Assembly (NCBI RefSeq): GCF_039524395.1
Contig: NZ_BAAAGO010000007.1
Length of the DNA stretch: 64,000 nucleotides
From: Micropruina glycogenica
GTDB lineage: Bacteria > Actinomycetota > Actinomycetes > Propionibacteriales > Propionibacteriaceae
Direction: 5' to 3' (one strand)
Under the pieces are notes generated by a model that was not told where the DNA came from, did not search any database, and saw nothing but the letters and a program-made list of their open reading frames with translations. Position numbers and translations under genes: made by a program. Shown one piece after another: positions 34,123 through 45,142 of this stretch (positions are counted from its first letter, which is position 1; the number at the start of each line of letters is the position of its first letter).

Positions 34123-34638
34123 TCAGTTCGCCAAGGCCCGATCGAACGCGACCCGCAACCGATCGCCGAACAGCACGAAACGCACGAGTTGGACGCCTTC
34201 TGACGGGTGCCGGCGCACGGCATCGACGGCGATGCGTGCCACGTCGTCGGCGTCCCAGCCGTACACGCCCGCGCTGACGGCCGGAAACGCGATGCTGGTG
34301 GCGCCGAGTTCGGCGGCGAAGTCGAGGCAACGGGTGAAGCAGGAGGCCAGCATCGCCGGGTCCGTCTGGCCCCGGTGGGCGTTCGGCCCCACGGTGTGAA
34401 TCACCCAACGGGCGGGCAGGTCGAACGCCTCGGTGGCCACCGCCTCGCCGACCGGCAGCCCGTCGGGCCAGGTGGTTCGACGCACTCGCCGGCACGCCTC
34501 GAGCAGCCGTGGTCCGGCGGCGGCGTGAATCGCTCCGTCCACGCCGCCGCCGCCCAGCAGCGTTGCGTTCGCGGCGTTGACGATCGCGTCGGTGGTCTGG
34601 GTGGTGATGTCGCCGGTCACCGCCTCGAGGTTGCGCAT
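34123..34638 (-). CDS. Macrodomain (ADP-ribose-binding) protein
   Basis: A 171-aa cytoplasmic protein of the YmdB/MacroD type. DAIVNAANATLLGGGGVDGAIHAAAGP (about 17-43) is the signature that contacts the distal ribose; VIHTVGPN and FPAVSAGVYGWD are the further conserved loops. Such enzymes remove ADP-ribose from proteins or hydrolyse O-acetyl-ADP-ribose. The ATG at 34638 gives the standard length; longer readings upstream have no homology. It is divergent from the DUF6882 gene. No ADP-ribosyltransferase is seen nearby. Confidence 0.93.
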   Translation of the reverse strand: MRNLEAVTGDITTQTTDAIVNAANATLLGGGGVDGAIHAAAGPRLLEACRRVRRTTWPDGLPVGEAVATEAFDLPARWVIHTVGPNAHRGQTDPAMLASCFTRCLDFAAELGATSIAFPAVSAGVYGWDADDVARIAVDAVRRHPSEGVQLVRFVLFGDRLRVAFDRALAN

Positions 34639-34712
34639 ACGGTCAAGCCTGGCACTCGGCGTGCGATGAGGGTAGTACTGCCCGACCAGGCCCTGGCGGG
34701 CCGGGCGCGGAC

Positions 34713-34718
34713 TATTGT
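34713..34718 (+). promoter_or_regulatory. -10 element (TATTGT) of the DUF6882 gene
   Basis: TATTGT ends 7 nt before the ATG at 34726, with no Shine-Dalgarno sequence. Confidence 0.5.
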
Positions 34719-34725
34719 GGCGGCC

Positions 34726-35430
34726 ATGCCCGATCAGAATCACGAGCGCCTGAACGCCGCCGTCGCGGCCCACCTTCCGATCGCGATCGAGGCGCAAGAG
34801 GCGCTGACGCAGGCCGTCGACGTCAGCGGGCCCTATCAGGCGGACGTGACACAGGGCCTGCTCACCATCAGTGGGCGTCCGTTGCGTGTGGTGCTGCTCG
34901 GCACCGTGTCGAAGGCCAGCAACACCTGGTTGTGGTCGTGGGCCAACGAAGGCTTTTCGGCGCAACTGCCGTCGGTCGCACCGGTGAGCAAGGTGACGCA
35001 GTTCGCCGAGTCGTGGGGTATCTGGGAGCTGGGCATTCCGCAGTTCAGCATCGACGGAGTGGTCGACACGGGCCTGGGCCCGGGGGCCAGCGTCGCCCTG
35101 CTCGCGGCACCGCTGGTGGGAGCGACGGCCTTCTACACCGCCGACTACGGCACCGGGCTCGCCTACTTCGGCATCGTCGATCCGGCTGTGCCCAGGCCGC
35201 CGGCGCACGGGTACACCTTTGCCCGCCGCATCATGTCGGCGGTCGAGCTGATGCCCGGCCACGCCCGTTCACAGGTGTTGACCTACGCCTCGGTGCACGA
35301 TCTGCGGGTGGTTGGTGGCGAACGCCAACTGAAGGTACATCTGGGCCAGGACGTGCTGGCCGTCGATTTCGACGAGCAGGGCCGCATCGTCAGCATCAGA
35401 GGCTCGCTCGGCGCTGCGCCACTGCAGTGA
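34726..35430 (+). CDS. DUF6882 family protein
   Basis: A 234-aa cytoplasmic protein resembling DUF6882, recognised by RVVLLGTVSKASNTWLWSWANEGF near 53-76 and the later ATAFYTADYGTGLAYFGIVD. Function unknown. The ATG at 34726 is preferred because a -10 element lies 7 nt upstream and the homologous region begins soon after. Its stop overlaps the DUF2891 GTG start (GTGA), so the two are translated from one message and may work together. Confidence 0.78.
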   Translation: MPDQNHERLNAAVAAHLPIAIEAQEALTQAVDVSGPYQADVTQGLLTISGRPLRVVLLGTVSKASNTWLWSWANEGFSAQLPSVAPVSKVTQFAESWGIWELGIPQFSIDGVVDTGLGPGASVALLAAPLVGATAFYTADYGTGLAYFGIVDPAVPRPPAHGYTFARRIMSAVELMPGHARSQVLTYASVHDLRVVGGERQLKVHLGQDVLAVDFDEQGRIVSIRGSLGAAPLQ

Positions 35431-36404
35431 CCCTGCTCGAGCTGGCGCCCGAGTTCGCTCGCACCATCGTCGGGGCGGTGAGGCGCGAATACCCCAACGC
35501 TCCACGGCATGTGATGACGGGGCTGCACGACACCGGCACTCCAGCGCAGTTGCACCCGGCGTTCTACGGCTGTTTCGACTGGCATTCGGCGGTTGAGATG
35601 CATTGGGCGTTACTGGTGCTGCTGCCCGATCTGCCCGAGGCTGCGCGCACCGAGGCCGAGAGAGTGCTCGACGAGCATCTCACCGCCGAGAACCTGGCGG
35701 TCGAGGCCGCCTACCTGCGCGAACAGGCCGGTTTCGAGCGGCCGTACGGCTGGGGGTGGGCGTTGGCGCTCGCCGACGCCGCGGAGGGCACCCGGTGGGC
35801 CCGGGCCCTGGCCCCTCTGGCGGCGGTGGTCGCTGACGGCTTCATCGAATGGCTGCCGCGCTCGTCGCTGCCCAACCGGCAGGGCACGCACGCCAACACC
35901 GCCTTCGCGCTCGCCCGCTCCTGGCCCTGGGCGCAGCGACTGGCCACGCACGGTGAGCCCGCGTTGGTCGAGGCGATCGCGTCGGCGTCCAAGCGCTGGT
36001 ACGGCAATGACCGCGACTATCCCGTCGAATGGGAGCCGGGCGGCAACGACTTCTTGTCGCCGGCGTTGGCCGAGGCCGAACTCATGGGGCTGGTGCTCGC
36101 ACCGGACGCGTTTCGGCTCTGGGTCGAGATCGCCCTGCCCGACCTGCAGGGCGGCCGCATCGGCAGCTTGAGTCGTCCGGTCACCGGCATCGACACCACC
36201 GACGGCCAAGCGGCCCACCTGCACGGTCTCAACCTGCATCGGGCAGCCTGCCTGCGCGCTCTGCAGCGTCGGCTGGGCGATTCGGTGGTGTTGGAGCGCG
36301 CCGCTCAGGCCCACCTGGACGCCGCCCTGCCGGTGGTCAGCGGCAGCGACTGGATGGCCGAGCACTGGCTCGCGGCCTACGCCGTGCTGGCGCTGCGGGC
36401 CTGA
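35427..36404 (+). CDS. DUF2891 family protein
   Basis: A 325-aa protein of the DUF2891 family, recognised by HPAFYGCFDWHSAVEMHWAL near 42-61, ERPYGWGWALALADA near 105-119, HANTAFALARSW, and DYPVEWEPGGNDFLSPALAEAELM near 192-215. The conserved H, W and N residues and the all-helical pattern recall alpha/alpha toroid enzymes, but no activity is established. It overlaps the DUF6882 gene by four bases and is followed by a strong terminator. Confidence 0.85.
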   Translation: MTLLELAPEFARTIVGAVRREYPNAPRHVMTGLHDTGTPAQLHPAFYGCFDWHSAVEMHWALLVLLPDLPEAARTEAERVLDEHLTAENLAVEAAYLREQAGFERPYGWGWALALADAAEGTRWARALAPLAAVVADGFIEWLPRSSLPNRQGTHANTAFALARSWPWAQRLATHGEPALVEAIASASKRWYGNDRDYPVEWEPGGNDFLSPALAEAELMGLVLAPDAFRLWVEIALPDLQGGRIGSLSRPVTGIDTTDGQAAHLHGLNLHRAACLRALQRRLGDSVVLERAAQAHLDAALPVVSGSDWMAEHWLAAYAVLALRA

Positions 36405-36441
36405 GCACCCGGTTCCGTTGGTCGACAAGCTCGACAACGAC

Positions 36442-36472
36442 GAACGCCCCGGACGATCCGTCCGGGGCGTTC
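36442..36472. terminator. Bidirectional terminator
   Basis: A perfect 14-bp stem (36442-36455 with 36459-36472) with a 3-nt loop lies between the convergent DUF2891 and DUF7455 genes and could serve both. A partial family A repeat (GGTCGACAAGCTCGAC, 36419-36434) touches its left side. Confidence 0.82.
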
Positions 36473-36483
36473 ATGTTCAGAAC

Positions 36484-36672
36484 TCAGTTGAGCTTGTCTG
36501 TTTCGTCGTGAACGGTGAGCGCCACCTGCTTGATGCGGTCCGAGTGGGCCTTGGCGTGGTGGGCACAGAAGAGGAGCTCGCCGGCGTGCAGGGTCACCCG
36601 AAGGTAGGCCTGCGCCCCGCAGCGATCGCAGCGATCCGCCGCGGTCAGCCCCTCAAGCGCTGTCGTCGTCAT
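36484..36672 (-). CDS. DUF7455 zinc-ribbon-like small protein
   Basis: A 62-aa protein common in actinobacteria near sigA and parE. DRCDRCGAQAYLRV supplies two cysteines; LLFCAHHAKAH supplies a third plus histidines, so a zinc site is likely. The C-terminus (HDETDKL) is acidic. Function unknown. A GGGAGG sequence precedes the ATG. Confidence 0.85.
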   Translation of the reverse strand: MTTTALEGLTAADRCDRCGAQAYLRVTLHAGELLFCAHHAKAHSDRIKQVALTVHDETDKLN

Positions 36673-36891
36673 TTCGCGTTTCCTCCCTGTCTTGCCTTGA
36701 GTCTACCTGTGTCAACTCATCGCGAGGCCGGATTGTTCCGTGCCGCGAGATTACCCCGGCACCCCAGTGTGACCGGCGAAGGGTCGCGCCCCGCGCGTGG
36801 CGCATTGCAACTCGGTTACGAGTCGGCGACGAGGCAGCACGGACGCGCGCCCTGCCCGCCCGAGATCCCGGCCCGTGTCGGTGGCGGGCGC

Positions 36892-36897
36892 TAGCCT
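36892..36897 (+). promoter_or_regulatory. -10 element (TAGCCT) of parE
   Basis: TAGCCT ends 6 nt before the GTG start at 36904; a leaderless transcript is expected. Confidence 0.65.
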
Positions 36898-36903
36898 CAT
36901 CGC

Positions 36904-38991
36904 GTGACCATCAAAGGCAAGCCGGCCGCCGAAGGACGCGACTACGAGGCCCGCCACCTGCTCGTGCTCGAAGGGCTCGAAGCGGTGCGCAAACGTCCGG
37001 CGATGTACATCGGCTCAACCGACACCCGCGGCCTGATGCACTGCATGTGGGAAATCATCGACAACTGTGTGGACGAGGCACTGGGCGGCTTCGGCGACCG
37101 CATCACCGTTGCGCTCAACGCCGACGGCAGCATCGCGGTCGACGACGTGGCCCGTGGCATTCCGGTCGACATCGAACCCCGCACCGGCCTGTCAGGCGTC
37201 GAAGTGGTGTTCACCAAGCTGCACGCCGGCGGCAAGTTCGGCGCCGGCTCGTACAACGCCACCGGCGGCCTGCACGGGGTGGGCGCCTCGGTGGTGAACG
37301 CGCTGTCGTCGAGGCTCGACGTCGAGGTCGACCGCAACGGGGCCACCTGGGCCATGTCGTTCCGCCGTGGGGTGCCCGGCAGCTTCGCCGGTGACGGGCC
37401 CGACGCACCCTTCACCCCGGGCGCTGCGCTCACCAAAGTCGGCCGCGTGGCGCGCGGACGAACCGGCACCCGGGTGCGCTACTGGCCCGACCGGCAGATC
37501 TTTCTGCCCGACGCTCAACTGTCGTGGTCTTCGCTGGTGGCTCGCGCCCGACAGACCAGCTTTCTGGTGCCGGGGCTCGAGTTGGCACTCACCGACCAGC
37601 GGGCGTCCGAGCACGTCACCGAGGTGTTCAAGCACGACGGCGGCATTTCGGAGTTCTGCGACTTTCTAGCCGGCGACGCCCCGGTCACCGACGTGCTGCG
37701 GCTGCAGGGCACCGACACGTTCACCGAAACGGTGCCGATGCTCGACGCCGACGGAGCCATGACCCCCACCGACGTCGACCGCACCCTTGAGGTCGACATC
37801 GCGCTGCGCTGGGGGGCCGGCTACGACAGCACCGTGCAGTCGTTCGTCAACATCATCGCCACTCCCAAGGGCGGCACGCACGTGCAGGGGTTCGAACGGG
37901 GCACCGTCCGAGCCTTCGCCAAGGCACTCGAAGGCACCCGGCTGCTCAAGGCCGGCGACGAGATCGTCAAAGACGACATTCTCGAAGGCATGACCGGTGT
38001 GGTCACCGTGCGGCTGGCAGAGCCGCAGTTCGAGGGCCAGACCAAAGAGGTGCTCGGCACCCCGCCGGTCACCCGGCTGGTCGCCAAGGTGGTCGAGCGC
38101 GAACTGGGGGAGTTCCTCACCTCGAACCGCGCCGCGCAGCGCCCCCAAGCACGGGCGGTGATGGAAAAGGTGGTGTCGGCCTCACGCACCCGGGTGGCCG
38201 CGCGTGCCCACAAAGAGAACCAGCGCCGCAAGAACGCACTCGAATCGAGTTCACTGCCGGCCAAGCTGGCCGACTGCCGCAGCACCGACAACGAGCGCAG
38301 CGAGTTGTTCATCGTCGAGGGCGACTCGGCCATGGGCACCGCCAAGCTGGCCCGCAATTCGGAGTTTCAGGCGCTGCTGCCGATTCGCGGCAAGATCCTC
38401 AACGTGCAGCGGGCGAGCGTGGGCGACATGCTGAAGAACGCCGAGTGCGCGTCGATCATTCAGGTGGTGGGTGCCGGTTCGGGGCGCACCTTCGAACTCG
38501 AGCAGGCCCGCTACGGCAAGGTGATCTTCATGGCCGACGCCGACTCGGACGGCGCCCACATTCGCACCCTGCTGGCCACCCTGTTCTTCAAATACATGCG
38601 GCCCCTGGTCGAAGCCGGACGGGTGTTCACCGCCGTGCCGCCGCTGCACCGGTTCGAGCTGAGCAGCCCACGCAAGGGGCAAGACAAGTACCTGTACACC
38701 TACAGCGAGGCCGAGTACCAGCGAAAGCTGGCCGAGCTGACCAAGCGGGGGGTGTCGTTCAAAGAGCCGCAGCGCTACAAGGGGCTGGGCGAGATGGATG
38801 CCGACCAGTTGAAAGAGACCACCATGGACCCTCGGCACCGCACCCTGCGCCGCATCACCGTCGAAGAGGGCGAGTCGCTGGAGTTGGCGATGGCCACGTT
38901 CGAGAAGCTGATGGGCAACGATGTGGCCCCCCGCAAAGAGTTCATCGTGGCCGGGGCCTACGCCCTCGACGCCGAAAGGATCGACGCATGA
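36904..38991 (+). CDS. parE: Topoisomerase IV/gyrase-type subunit B
   Basis: ATPase subunit of a type IIA topoisomerase, 695 aa. The GHKL ATPase domain has EIIDNCVDEALGG near 43-55 and TGGLHGVGASVVNALS near 120-135. The TOPRIM domain has EGDSAMG at 472-478 and DADSDG at 545-550. YKGLGEMDADQLKETTMDP is the conserved C-terminal motif. The length is similar to gyrB-type subunits; position away from dnaA/recF and near sigA, with a matching A subunit at 41.4-43.9 kb, points to the second enzyme (ParE) known from Streptomyces. The next gene overlaps its stop codon. Confidence 0.92.
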   Translation: MTIKGKPAAEGRDYEARHLLVLEGLEAVRKRPAMYIGSTDTRGLMHCMWEIIDNCVDEALGGFGDRITVALNADGSIAVDDVARGIPVDIEPRTGLSGVEVVFTKLHAGGKFGAGSYNATGGLHGVGASVVNALSSRLDVEVDRNGATWAMSFRRGVPGSFAGDGPDAPFTPGAALTKVGRVARGRTGTRVRYWPDRQIFLPDAQLSWSSLVARARQTSFLVPGLELALTDQRASEHVTEVFKHDGGISEFCDFLAGDAPVTDVLRLQGTDTFTETVPMLDADGAMTPTDVDRTLEVDIALRWGAGYDSTVQSFVNIIATPKGGTHVQGFERGTVRAFAKALEGTRLLKAGDEIVKDDILEGMTGVVTVRLAEPQFEGQTKEVLGTPPVTRLVAKVVERELGEFLTSNRAAQRPQARAVMEKVVSASRTRVAARAHKENQRRKNALESSSLPAKLADCRSTDNERSELFIVEGDSAMGTAKLARNSEFQALLPIRGKILNVQRASVGDMLKNAECASIIQVVGAGSGRTFELEQARYGKVIFMADADSDGAHIRTLLATLFFKYMRPLVEAGRVFTAVPPLHRFELSSPRKGQDKYLYTYSEAEYQRKLAELTKRGVSFKEPQRYKGLGEMDADQLKETTMDPRHRTLRRITVEEGESLELAMATFEKLMGNDVAPRKEFIVAGAYALDAERIDA

Positions 38992-40031
38992 GGCCGACCG
39001 TTCTGCTGCGCGCCGAGCAGCGTGACACCGAGCAGCGCACCCCGATCACACCCAAGGGCGCGGCGGCGCTGCACGAGGCCGGCGTCGACGTCGTGGTCGA
39101 GAGCTCGCCCGAGCGGGTGTTCTCAGATGACGCGTACGAGGCCGTGGGCTGCCCGGTGGTTCACGCGGGCTCGTGGCTGACCGCTCCGCCAGAAACGGTG
39201 GTGGTGGGCATCAAGGAACTGCCCGACGAACCGGCCGAGCTGCGGCACCGGCACGTCTACTTCGCCCACGCCTACAAGGGCCAGACCGGTGCCGACGACC
39301 TACTGCGCCGCTTCGTGCGAGGCGGCGGCGAGGTGCTCGACCTGGAGTACCTGGTCGATGACACCGGACGCCGGGTGGTTGCGTTCGGCTACTGGGCGGG
39401 TTTCGTCGGCGCTTCATTGGGCGCCATGCAGGCGGCGGGGCGGCTGCCGGTGCCGCTGCGTCCGATGCACCTCGACGACCTGACCGGCGAACTCGAAGAG
39501 GTGGCCGGGCACCTGGCCGGTGCCACGGCGGTGGTGACCGGCGCCTGGGGCCGGGCCGGCCGTGGGGCCGTGGACGCCCTCAATCTGGCCGGCATCGGTT
39601 CGTCGCGTTGGGACCGCGACGACACCGCCGCCCTCGATTCCGACGCTCTGGTGGCGCACGACCTGCTGGTGCACTGCGTGCTGGCCACCGAGCCGCAGCC
39701 GCCGCTGCTCACCGACGCCGACCGCACCCGGCCGGGTCGGCGACTGCGGGTGCTGGTCGACGTCACGGCCGACGTCACCTCGCACCTGAACCTGCTGCCG
39801 GTGAGCGACGTGCACACGAGTTGGGCCGAGCCGGTGCGGCGCATCTGGCACGAGCCGGTGCCGCTCGATGCGATCGTGATCGATAACCTGCCGTCGCTGC
39901 TGCCCAAGCAGGCCAGCGACGATTTCTCGTCGGCCCTGGTGCCGCTGCTGCCGGGTCTGTTCGCCGGCGACGCGGTGTGGCAGCGGGCGGCGCAGACGTA
40001 CCAGCGGTCCATCGAGGGTCTGCAACCGTAG
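38988..40031 (+). CDS. Saccharopine dehydrogenase (lysine-forming) homologue
   Basis: A 347-aa NAD-dependent dehydrogenase resembling yeast Lys1 along its length: LRAEQRDTEQRTPITP at the start, AGSWLTAPPETVVVGIKELP, HVYFAHAYKGQTGADDLLRRF, DLEYLVDDTGRRVVAFGYWAGF, a nucleotide loop around VVTGAWGRAGRGA, RRLRVLVDVTADVTSHLN and IDNLPSLLPKQASDDFS near the end. Lys1 interconverts saccharopine with lysine plus 2-oxoglutarate. No other lysine degradation gene is in the window. It starts in an ATGA overlap with parE and is therefore co-transcribed with it, an odd pairing. Its true substrate should be treated as inferred. Confidence 0.82.
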   Translation: MRPTVLLRAEQRDTEQRTPITPKGAAALHEAGVDVVVESSPERVFSDDAYEAVGCPVVHAGSWLTAPPETVVVGIKELPDEPAELRHRHVYFAHAYKGQTGADDLLRRFVRGGGEVLDLEYLVDDTGRRVVAFGYWAGFVGASLGAMQAAGRLPVPLRPMHLDDLTGELEEVAGHLAGATAVVTGAWGRAGRGAVDALNLAGIGSSRWDRDDTAALDSDALVAHDLLVHCVLATEPQPPLLTDADRTRPGRRLRVLVDVTADVTSHLNLLPVSDVHTSWAEPVRRIWHEPVPLDAIVIDNLPSLLPKQASDDFSSALVPLLPGLFAGDAVWQRAAQTYQRSIEGLQP

Positions 40032-40048
40032 TTTCGCCACTGAAACGG

Positions 40049-40090
40049 CGATCGAGCGGGTCGAGGTGGGAGGCTCCACCCGCTCGATCG
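40049..40090 (+). terminator. Terminator after the saccharopine dehydrogenase-like gene
   Basis: A 13-bp stem (40049-40061 with 40078-40090) with a 16-nt loop, 18 nt after the stop codon, between convergent genes. Confidence 0.7.
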
Positions 40091-40136
40091 CGGAGGTTGG
40101 GAGCCGTGGAATGCTCCCTGGGGTGCGCGGTCGTGG

Positions 40137-40373
40137 TCACACGACGCGCTCGATTCGATAGCTCGCCTCGACCTGCCTGCGGCGCTCGGCCACCGCATGC
40201 AGCGCGTGCCGGGCCTGATGGCGCCTGGGCTTGCTGGCCGGGTTGGTCTCGGCCCGGTTCGCCCAGCGAATCAGGGCCAGGCCGCCGTACAGGGCGACGC
40301 GGTCGAGCACACTCTGCGCGGGCAGGTCGTTGTGGCGAGTTTGTTCCGTTCTGGTGTGGGTTACGGTATTCAT
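40137..40373 (-). CDS. Small basic protein of unknown function
   Basis: A 78-aa protein with one amphipathic or weakly hydrophobic helix (SVLDRVALYGGLALIRWANR, about 26-45) and an arginine-rich C-terminal helix. Similar short proteins with a VALxxGLALLxW helix occur in actinobacteria, but I cannot name a family. ATG 40373 is chosen because upstream in-frame sequence is atypical; no strong Shine-Dalgarno is visible. A TTGACA on the minus strand at 40470-40475 is a possible -35 element. Confidence 0.5.
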   Translation of the reverse strand: MNTVTHTRTEQTRHNDLPAQSVLDRVALYGGLALIRWANRAETNPASKPRRHQARHALHAVAERRRQVEASYRIERVV

Positions 40374-40895
40374 GGTCGTGTCCGGAATTTCTTCATGTGG
40401 GCAGAATTGAATAGCGCAGAAACGCGGGTGCGTTCGTGCGCAAAACAGCAGTGACGCTGTAGGCAATTGATTGTCAAGACCGCGCAGCCGACGTGATCAC
40501 GACCCCGGTGAAGCTGGAGTCGAGCGTTGAAAGTGCTGGTCAGAGCGGCATGTGCAGGTCGAACGCCTACTGGTGCGCGGTGAGAGCCACCGTCGCGTGG
40601 GCGTTGATCAGGCTGCGCCGGTGACGGCCCCGAGGCCGTGCTGCGGCGTAACCCTGCCGCCGATCAACGAGATCTTTTCTGTCATCAATGCTCCGGCCCC
40701 CTTTCTGTGGTCGCGGCGATTGCCATGTAAGAAGATAGGGGGTGCGGCGAAAAAATACAACCCCGTGTCGATTGTTCATCAGTTGTGCAGCGATCTGGGC
40801 GTTCGCCGAAATGACGGCTGCCGAGCCACTCGAAGCCATCGCGCCGAGGGGTGGTCGCACTCGTGCGCGGCGGTGGCGCTCAATAGGGTGTAGCC
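40374..40895. other. 522-nt stretch without a confident gene
   Basis: Locally richer in A+T than its surroundings, especially 40670-40800. It carries the upstream regions of the two flanking divergent genes. A 25-codon minus-strand frame (40608-40685) begins behind AAAGGGGG but at poor spacing and without homology. No repeat of family A or B, no tRNA and no mobile element is visible. Confidence 0.5.
40884..40889 (+). promoter_or_regulatory. -10 element (TAGGGT) of the carbonic anhydrase gene
   Basis: TAGGGT ends 6 nt before the ATG at 40896; a leaderless transcript is expected. Confidence 0.65.
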
Positions 40896-41381
40896 ATGTT
40901 TGACGACCTGCTCGACGCCAACCGGCGCTACGCAACCTCGGCCCCCCGCAACTTCGACGGTTATGCCCACGCCGGGGTGGCTGTCGTGACCTGCATGGAC
41001 TCGCGGCTACAGCCGCTGGAGATGATCGGCCTGATGCTGGGTGAGGCCAAGATTCTGCGCACTCCTGGCGGTCACGTCACCGCGGACGCGCTGAACGGCT
41101 GCGTTCTGGGAGTCAATCTGCTGCGGGTGAACCGCATCATGGTGATCGAGCACACCCGCTGCGCCATGGCGTCCGGCAACGACGACGAGATCAGGCAGCG
41201 CGTGGCAGACGCCAGCGGCCTCGACGCCGGAGAGCTGAGTGTGGGTGCCAACCCCGATCAAGTGGGTCAGTTGCGGGCCGACGTGGCGTTGCTGAGCGAA
41301 CACCCCCTGATCGCCGGACGAGCCGAGGTGGGCGGTTTCGTCTACGACGTCGACAGCGGGTTGCTCACGCAGGTCTGCTGA
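40896..41381 (+). CDS. Beta-class carbonic anhydrase
   Basis: Zinc enzyme that interconverts CO2 and bicarbonate; 161 aa, the short actinobacterial form. Zinc ligands are C33 (CMDSR, with the D35-R37 dyad), H86 and C89 (EHTRCAM). RTPGGHVTADAL is the conserved loop between them. Length and motifs match the mycobacterial-type proteins. It stands alone after a leaderless promoter; a family B repeat follows its stop codon directly. Confidence 0.93.
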   Translation: MFDDLLDANRRYATSAPRNFDGYAHAGVAVVTCMDSRLQPLEMIGLMLGEAKILRTPGGHVTADALNGCVLGVNLLRVNRIMVIEHTRCAMASGNDDEIRQRVADASGLDAGELSVGANPDQVGQLRADVALLSEHPLIAGRAEVGGFVYDVDSGLLTQVC

Positions 41382-41382
41382 C

Positions 41383-41410
41383 GAGATCCCGGCAGGCGCC
41401 GGGATGACGG
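41383..41410. repeat. Family B palindromic repeat
   Basis: GAGAT, then CCCGGC and GCCGGG arms around AGGC-type spacing, then ATGACGG. It fills the gap between the convergent carbonic anhydrase and parC genes and could act as a terminator. Confidence 0.72.
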
Positions 41411-41416
41411 TGGCAA

Positions 41417-43864
<2,448 letters not shown>

Positions 43865-43957
43865 CGGTTGCCACTCCTTCGTTCGCTACTGCTACAGGCC
43901 GATTCTGCCGCGGCGAACCGCCGCGGCCGGCCTGACACGCTGCCCATGCGGCGGCGA

Positions 43958-44989
43958 TTAGCCGTCGAGCAGGGGCGTGAGCTGGGCGGCCAGCCCTCGT
44001 CCGTCGGGCGCCTCGACCCAGGTGTCGTCGGCCTCGGCGGGCTCACGGTCGTCCAGCGGCTTGTCGGTGCCGTGGGCGAGCACCTGCTCGGTGGGGGAGA
44101 GCTGCCTGATCGCCACCGCGGCCACGTGGTCGGGATGACCGTGGGCGAACTCGGCGTAGATCTCGGGGTCGTGCTGGCCGTCGTCACCCACCAGCAGCCA
44201 GCGCACGCCGGGAAAGTCGGCCGCCAGCCGCAGCAGGTTGGTGCGCTTGTGCTCCATACCCGAGCGGAACCAGCCGATGTTGGTGGGCCCCCAGTCGGTG
44301 AGCAGCAGGGGGCCCTTGGGGTAGCGATGCTGTTCGATGAAGCGGTTGAGAAAGTCGTAGGTGTTCCAGGCCCCCGTCGACAGGTACACCAGGGGTGCGC
44401 CCGGGTGGGTTGCGAGAAAGCGGTGGTAGAAGCGGGCCATGCCCGGTATCGACTGCCGGTTCGACTCGTCGCGCACGAAGCTGTTCCAGGCCGCCACCAT
44501 GGGCCGGGGCAGCCAGGTGGTGAGAATCGTGTCGTCGATGTCGCTGACCAGCCCGAACTCGGCGTCGGGGGCCACGATCAGCACGGGGCAGTCAGCAGGT
44601 CGCGACTGTTGGGTTTGGGCGGTCACCGTGTGCCAGCCCGCCGGGAAGTCGTGCCGGGTGACGCGGTGGTCGAGGTAGCCGCCGCGATCGGTGCGCACGG
44701 TGACCGCCCGGTCGCCCAGGGTGAGGGTGACCGGCACCCGCACGCAGGGTGCGGTGATGAAGCTGCGCCAGCCGCGCCGCTTGACGAACTCTTTGGTGGC
44801 CCGGCCGAGTTGGCTGCGCGACCACTGCGGCGCCAGCACCACCCGCGCCATCACCCGCACGAACTCGTTCGACCCGTATCCGGTGTAGGCGACCACATGC
44901 TCACGCCAGCCGAGCGCCCGGAAGAGCGCTTCGAACCGCCGGTCGAGAAACTCCTCGACGCGGGCGGCGATGAACGGCTTTGTGCTCAC
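43958..44989 (-). CDS. App1-like (DUF2183) phosphatase domain protein
   Basis: A 343-aa protein of the App1/DUF2183 family, whose yeast member is a phosphatidate phosphatase. The HAD-like motif is SDIDDTI (about 149-155); later conserved parts are YLSTGAWNTYDFLNRFI, PKGPLLLTDWGP, HKRTNLLRLAADFPGVRWLLVGDDGQHDPEIY. The N-terminal 45-140 region is a beta-rich domain. No signal peptide is visible. The GTG at 44989 is chosen because a TACGGT element lies 7 nt upstream; a much longer reading through the divergent gene is not supported. Substrate unknown. Confidence 0.85.
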   Translation of the reverse strand: MSTKPFIAARVEEFLDRRFEALFRALGWREHVVAYTGYGSNEFVRVMARVVLAPQWSRSQLGRATKEFVKRRGWRSFITAPCVRVPVTLTLGDRAVTVRTDRGGYLDHRVTRHDFPAGWHTVTAQTQQSRPADCPVLIVAPDAEFGLVSDIDDTILTTWLPRPMVAAWNSFVRDESNRQSIPGMARFYHRFLATHPGAPLVYLSTGAWNTYDFLNRFIEQHRYPKGPLLLTDWGPTNIGWFRSGMEHKRTNLLRLAADFPGVRWLLVGDDGQHDPEIYAEFAHGHPDHVAAVAIRQLSPTEQVLAHGTDKPLDDREPAEADDTWVEAPDGRGLAAQLTPLLDG

Positions 44990-44996
44990 CAGCAAC

Positions 44997-45002
44997 ACCG
45001 TA
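44997..45002 (-). promoter_or_regulatory. -10 element (TACGGT) of the App1-like gene
   Basis: Minus-strand TACGGT, 7 nt before the GTG at 44989. Confidence 0.45.
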
Positions 45003-45142
45003 GCGGTAGGCACCCTTGCGTCGCGCTCGCGGGACGGGCGGGCCGGTCGCGTCGTCCACAGCCGGACGGCGCCCGTCGGCGTCGTCCACAGGGTCACGAC
45101 GGCCGACTTGGGAGGCCGTTGGGTGCGTGACAAGATGAACCG

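Noticed and set aside
33431..36404. Defence or toxin-antitoxin island built on the Hcp-like, macrodomain and DUF genes
   Set aside because: The genes lie on different strands with separate promoters and terminators; no toxin, nuclease or ADP-ribosyltransferase accompanies them.
40608..40685. 25-codon minus-strand leader peptide
   Set aside because: The Shine-Dalgarno-like AAAGGGGG is badly spaced, the peptide has no regulatory codons, and no downstream gene on that strand depends on it closely.
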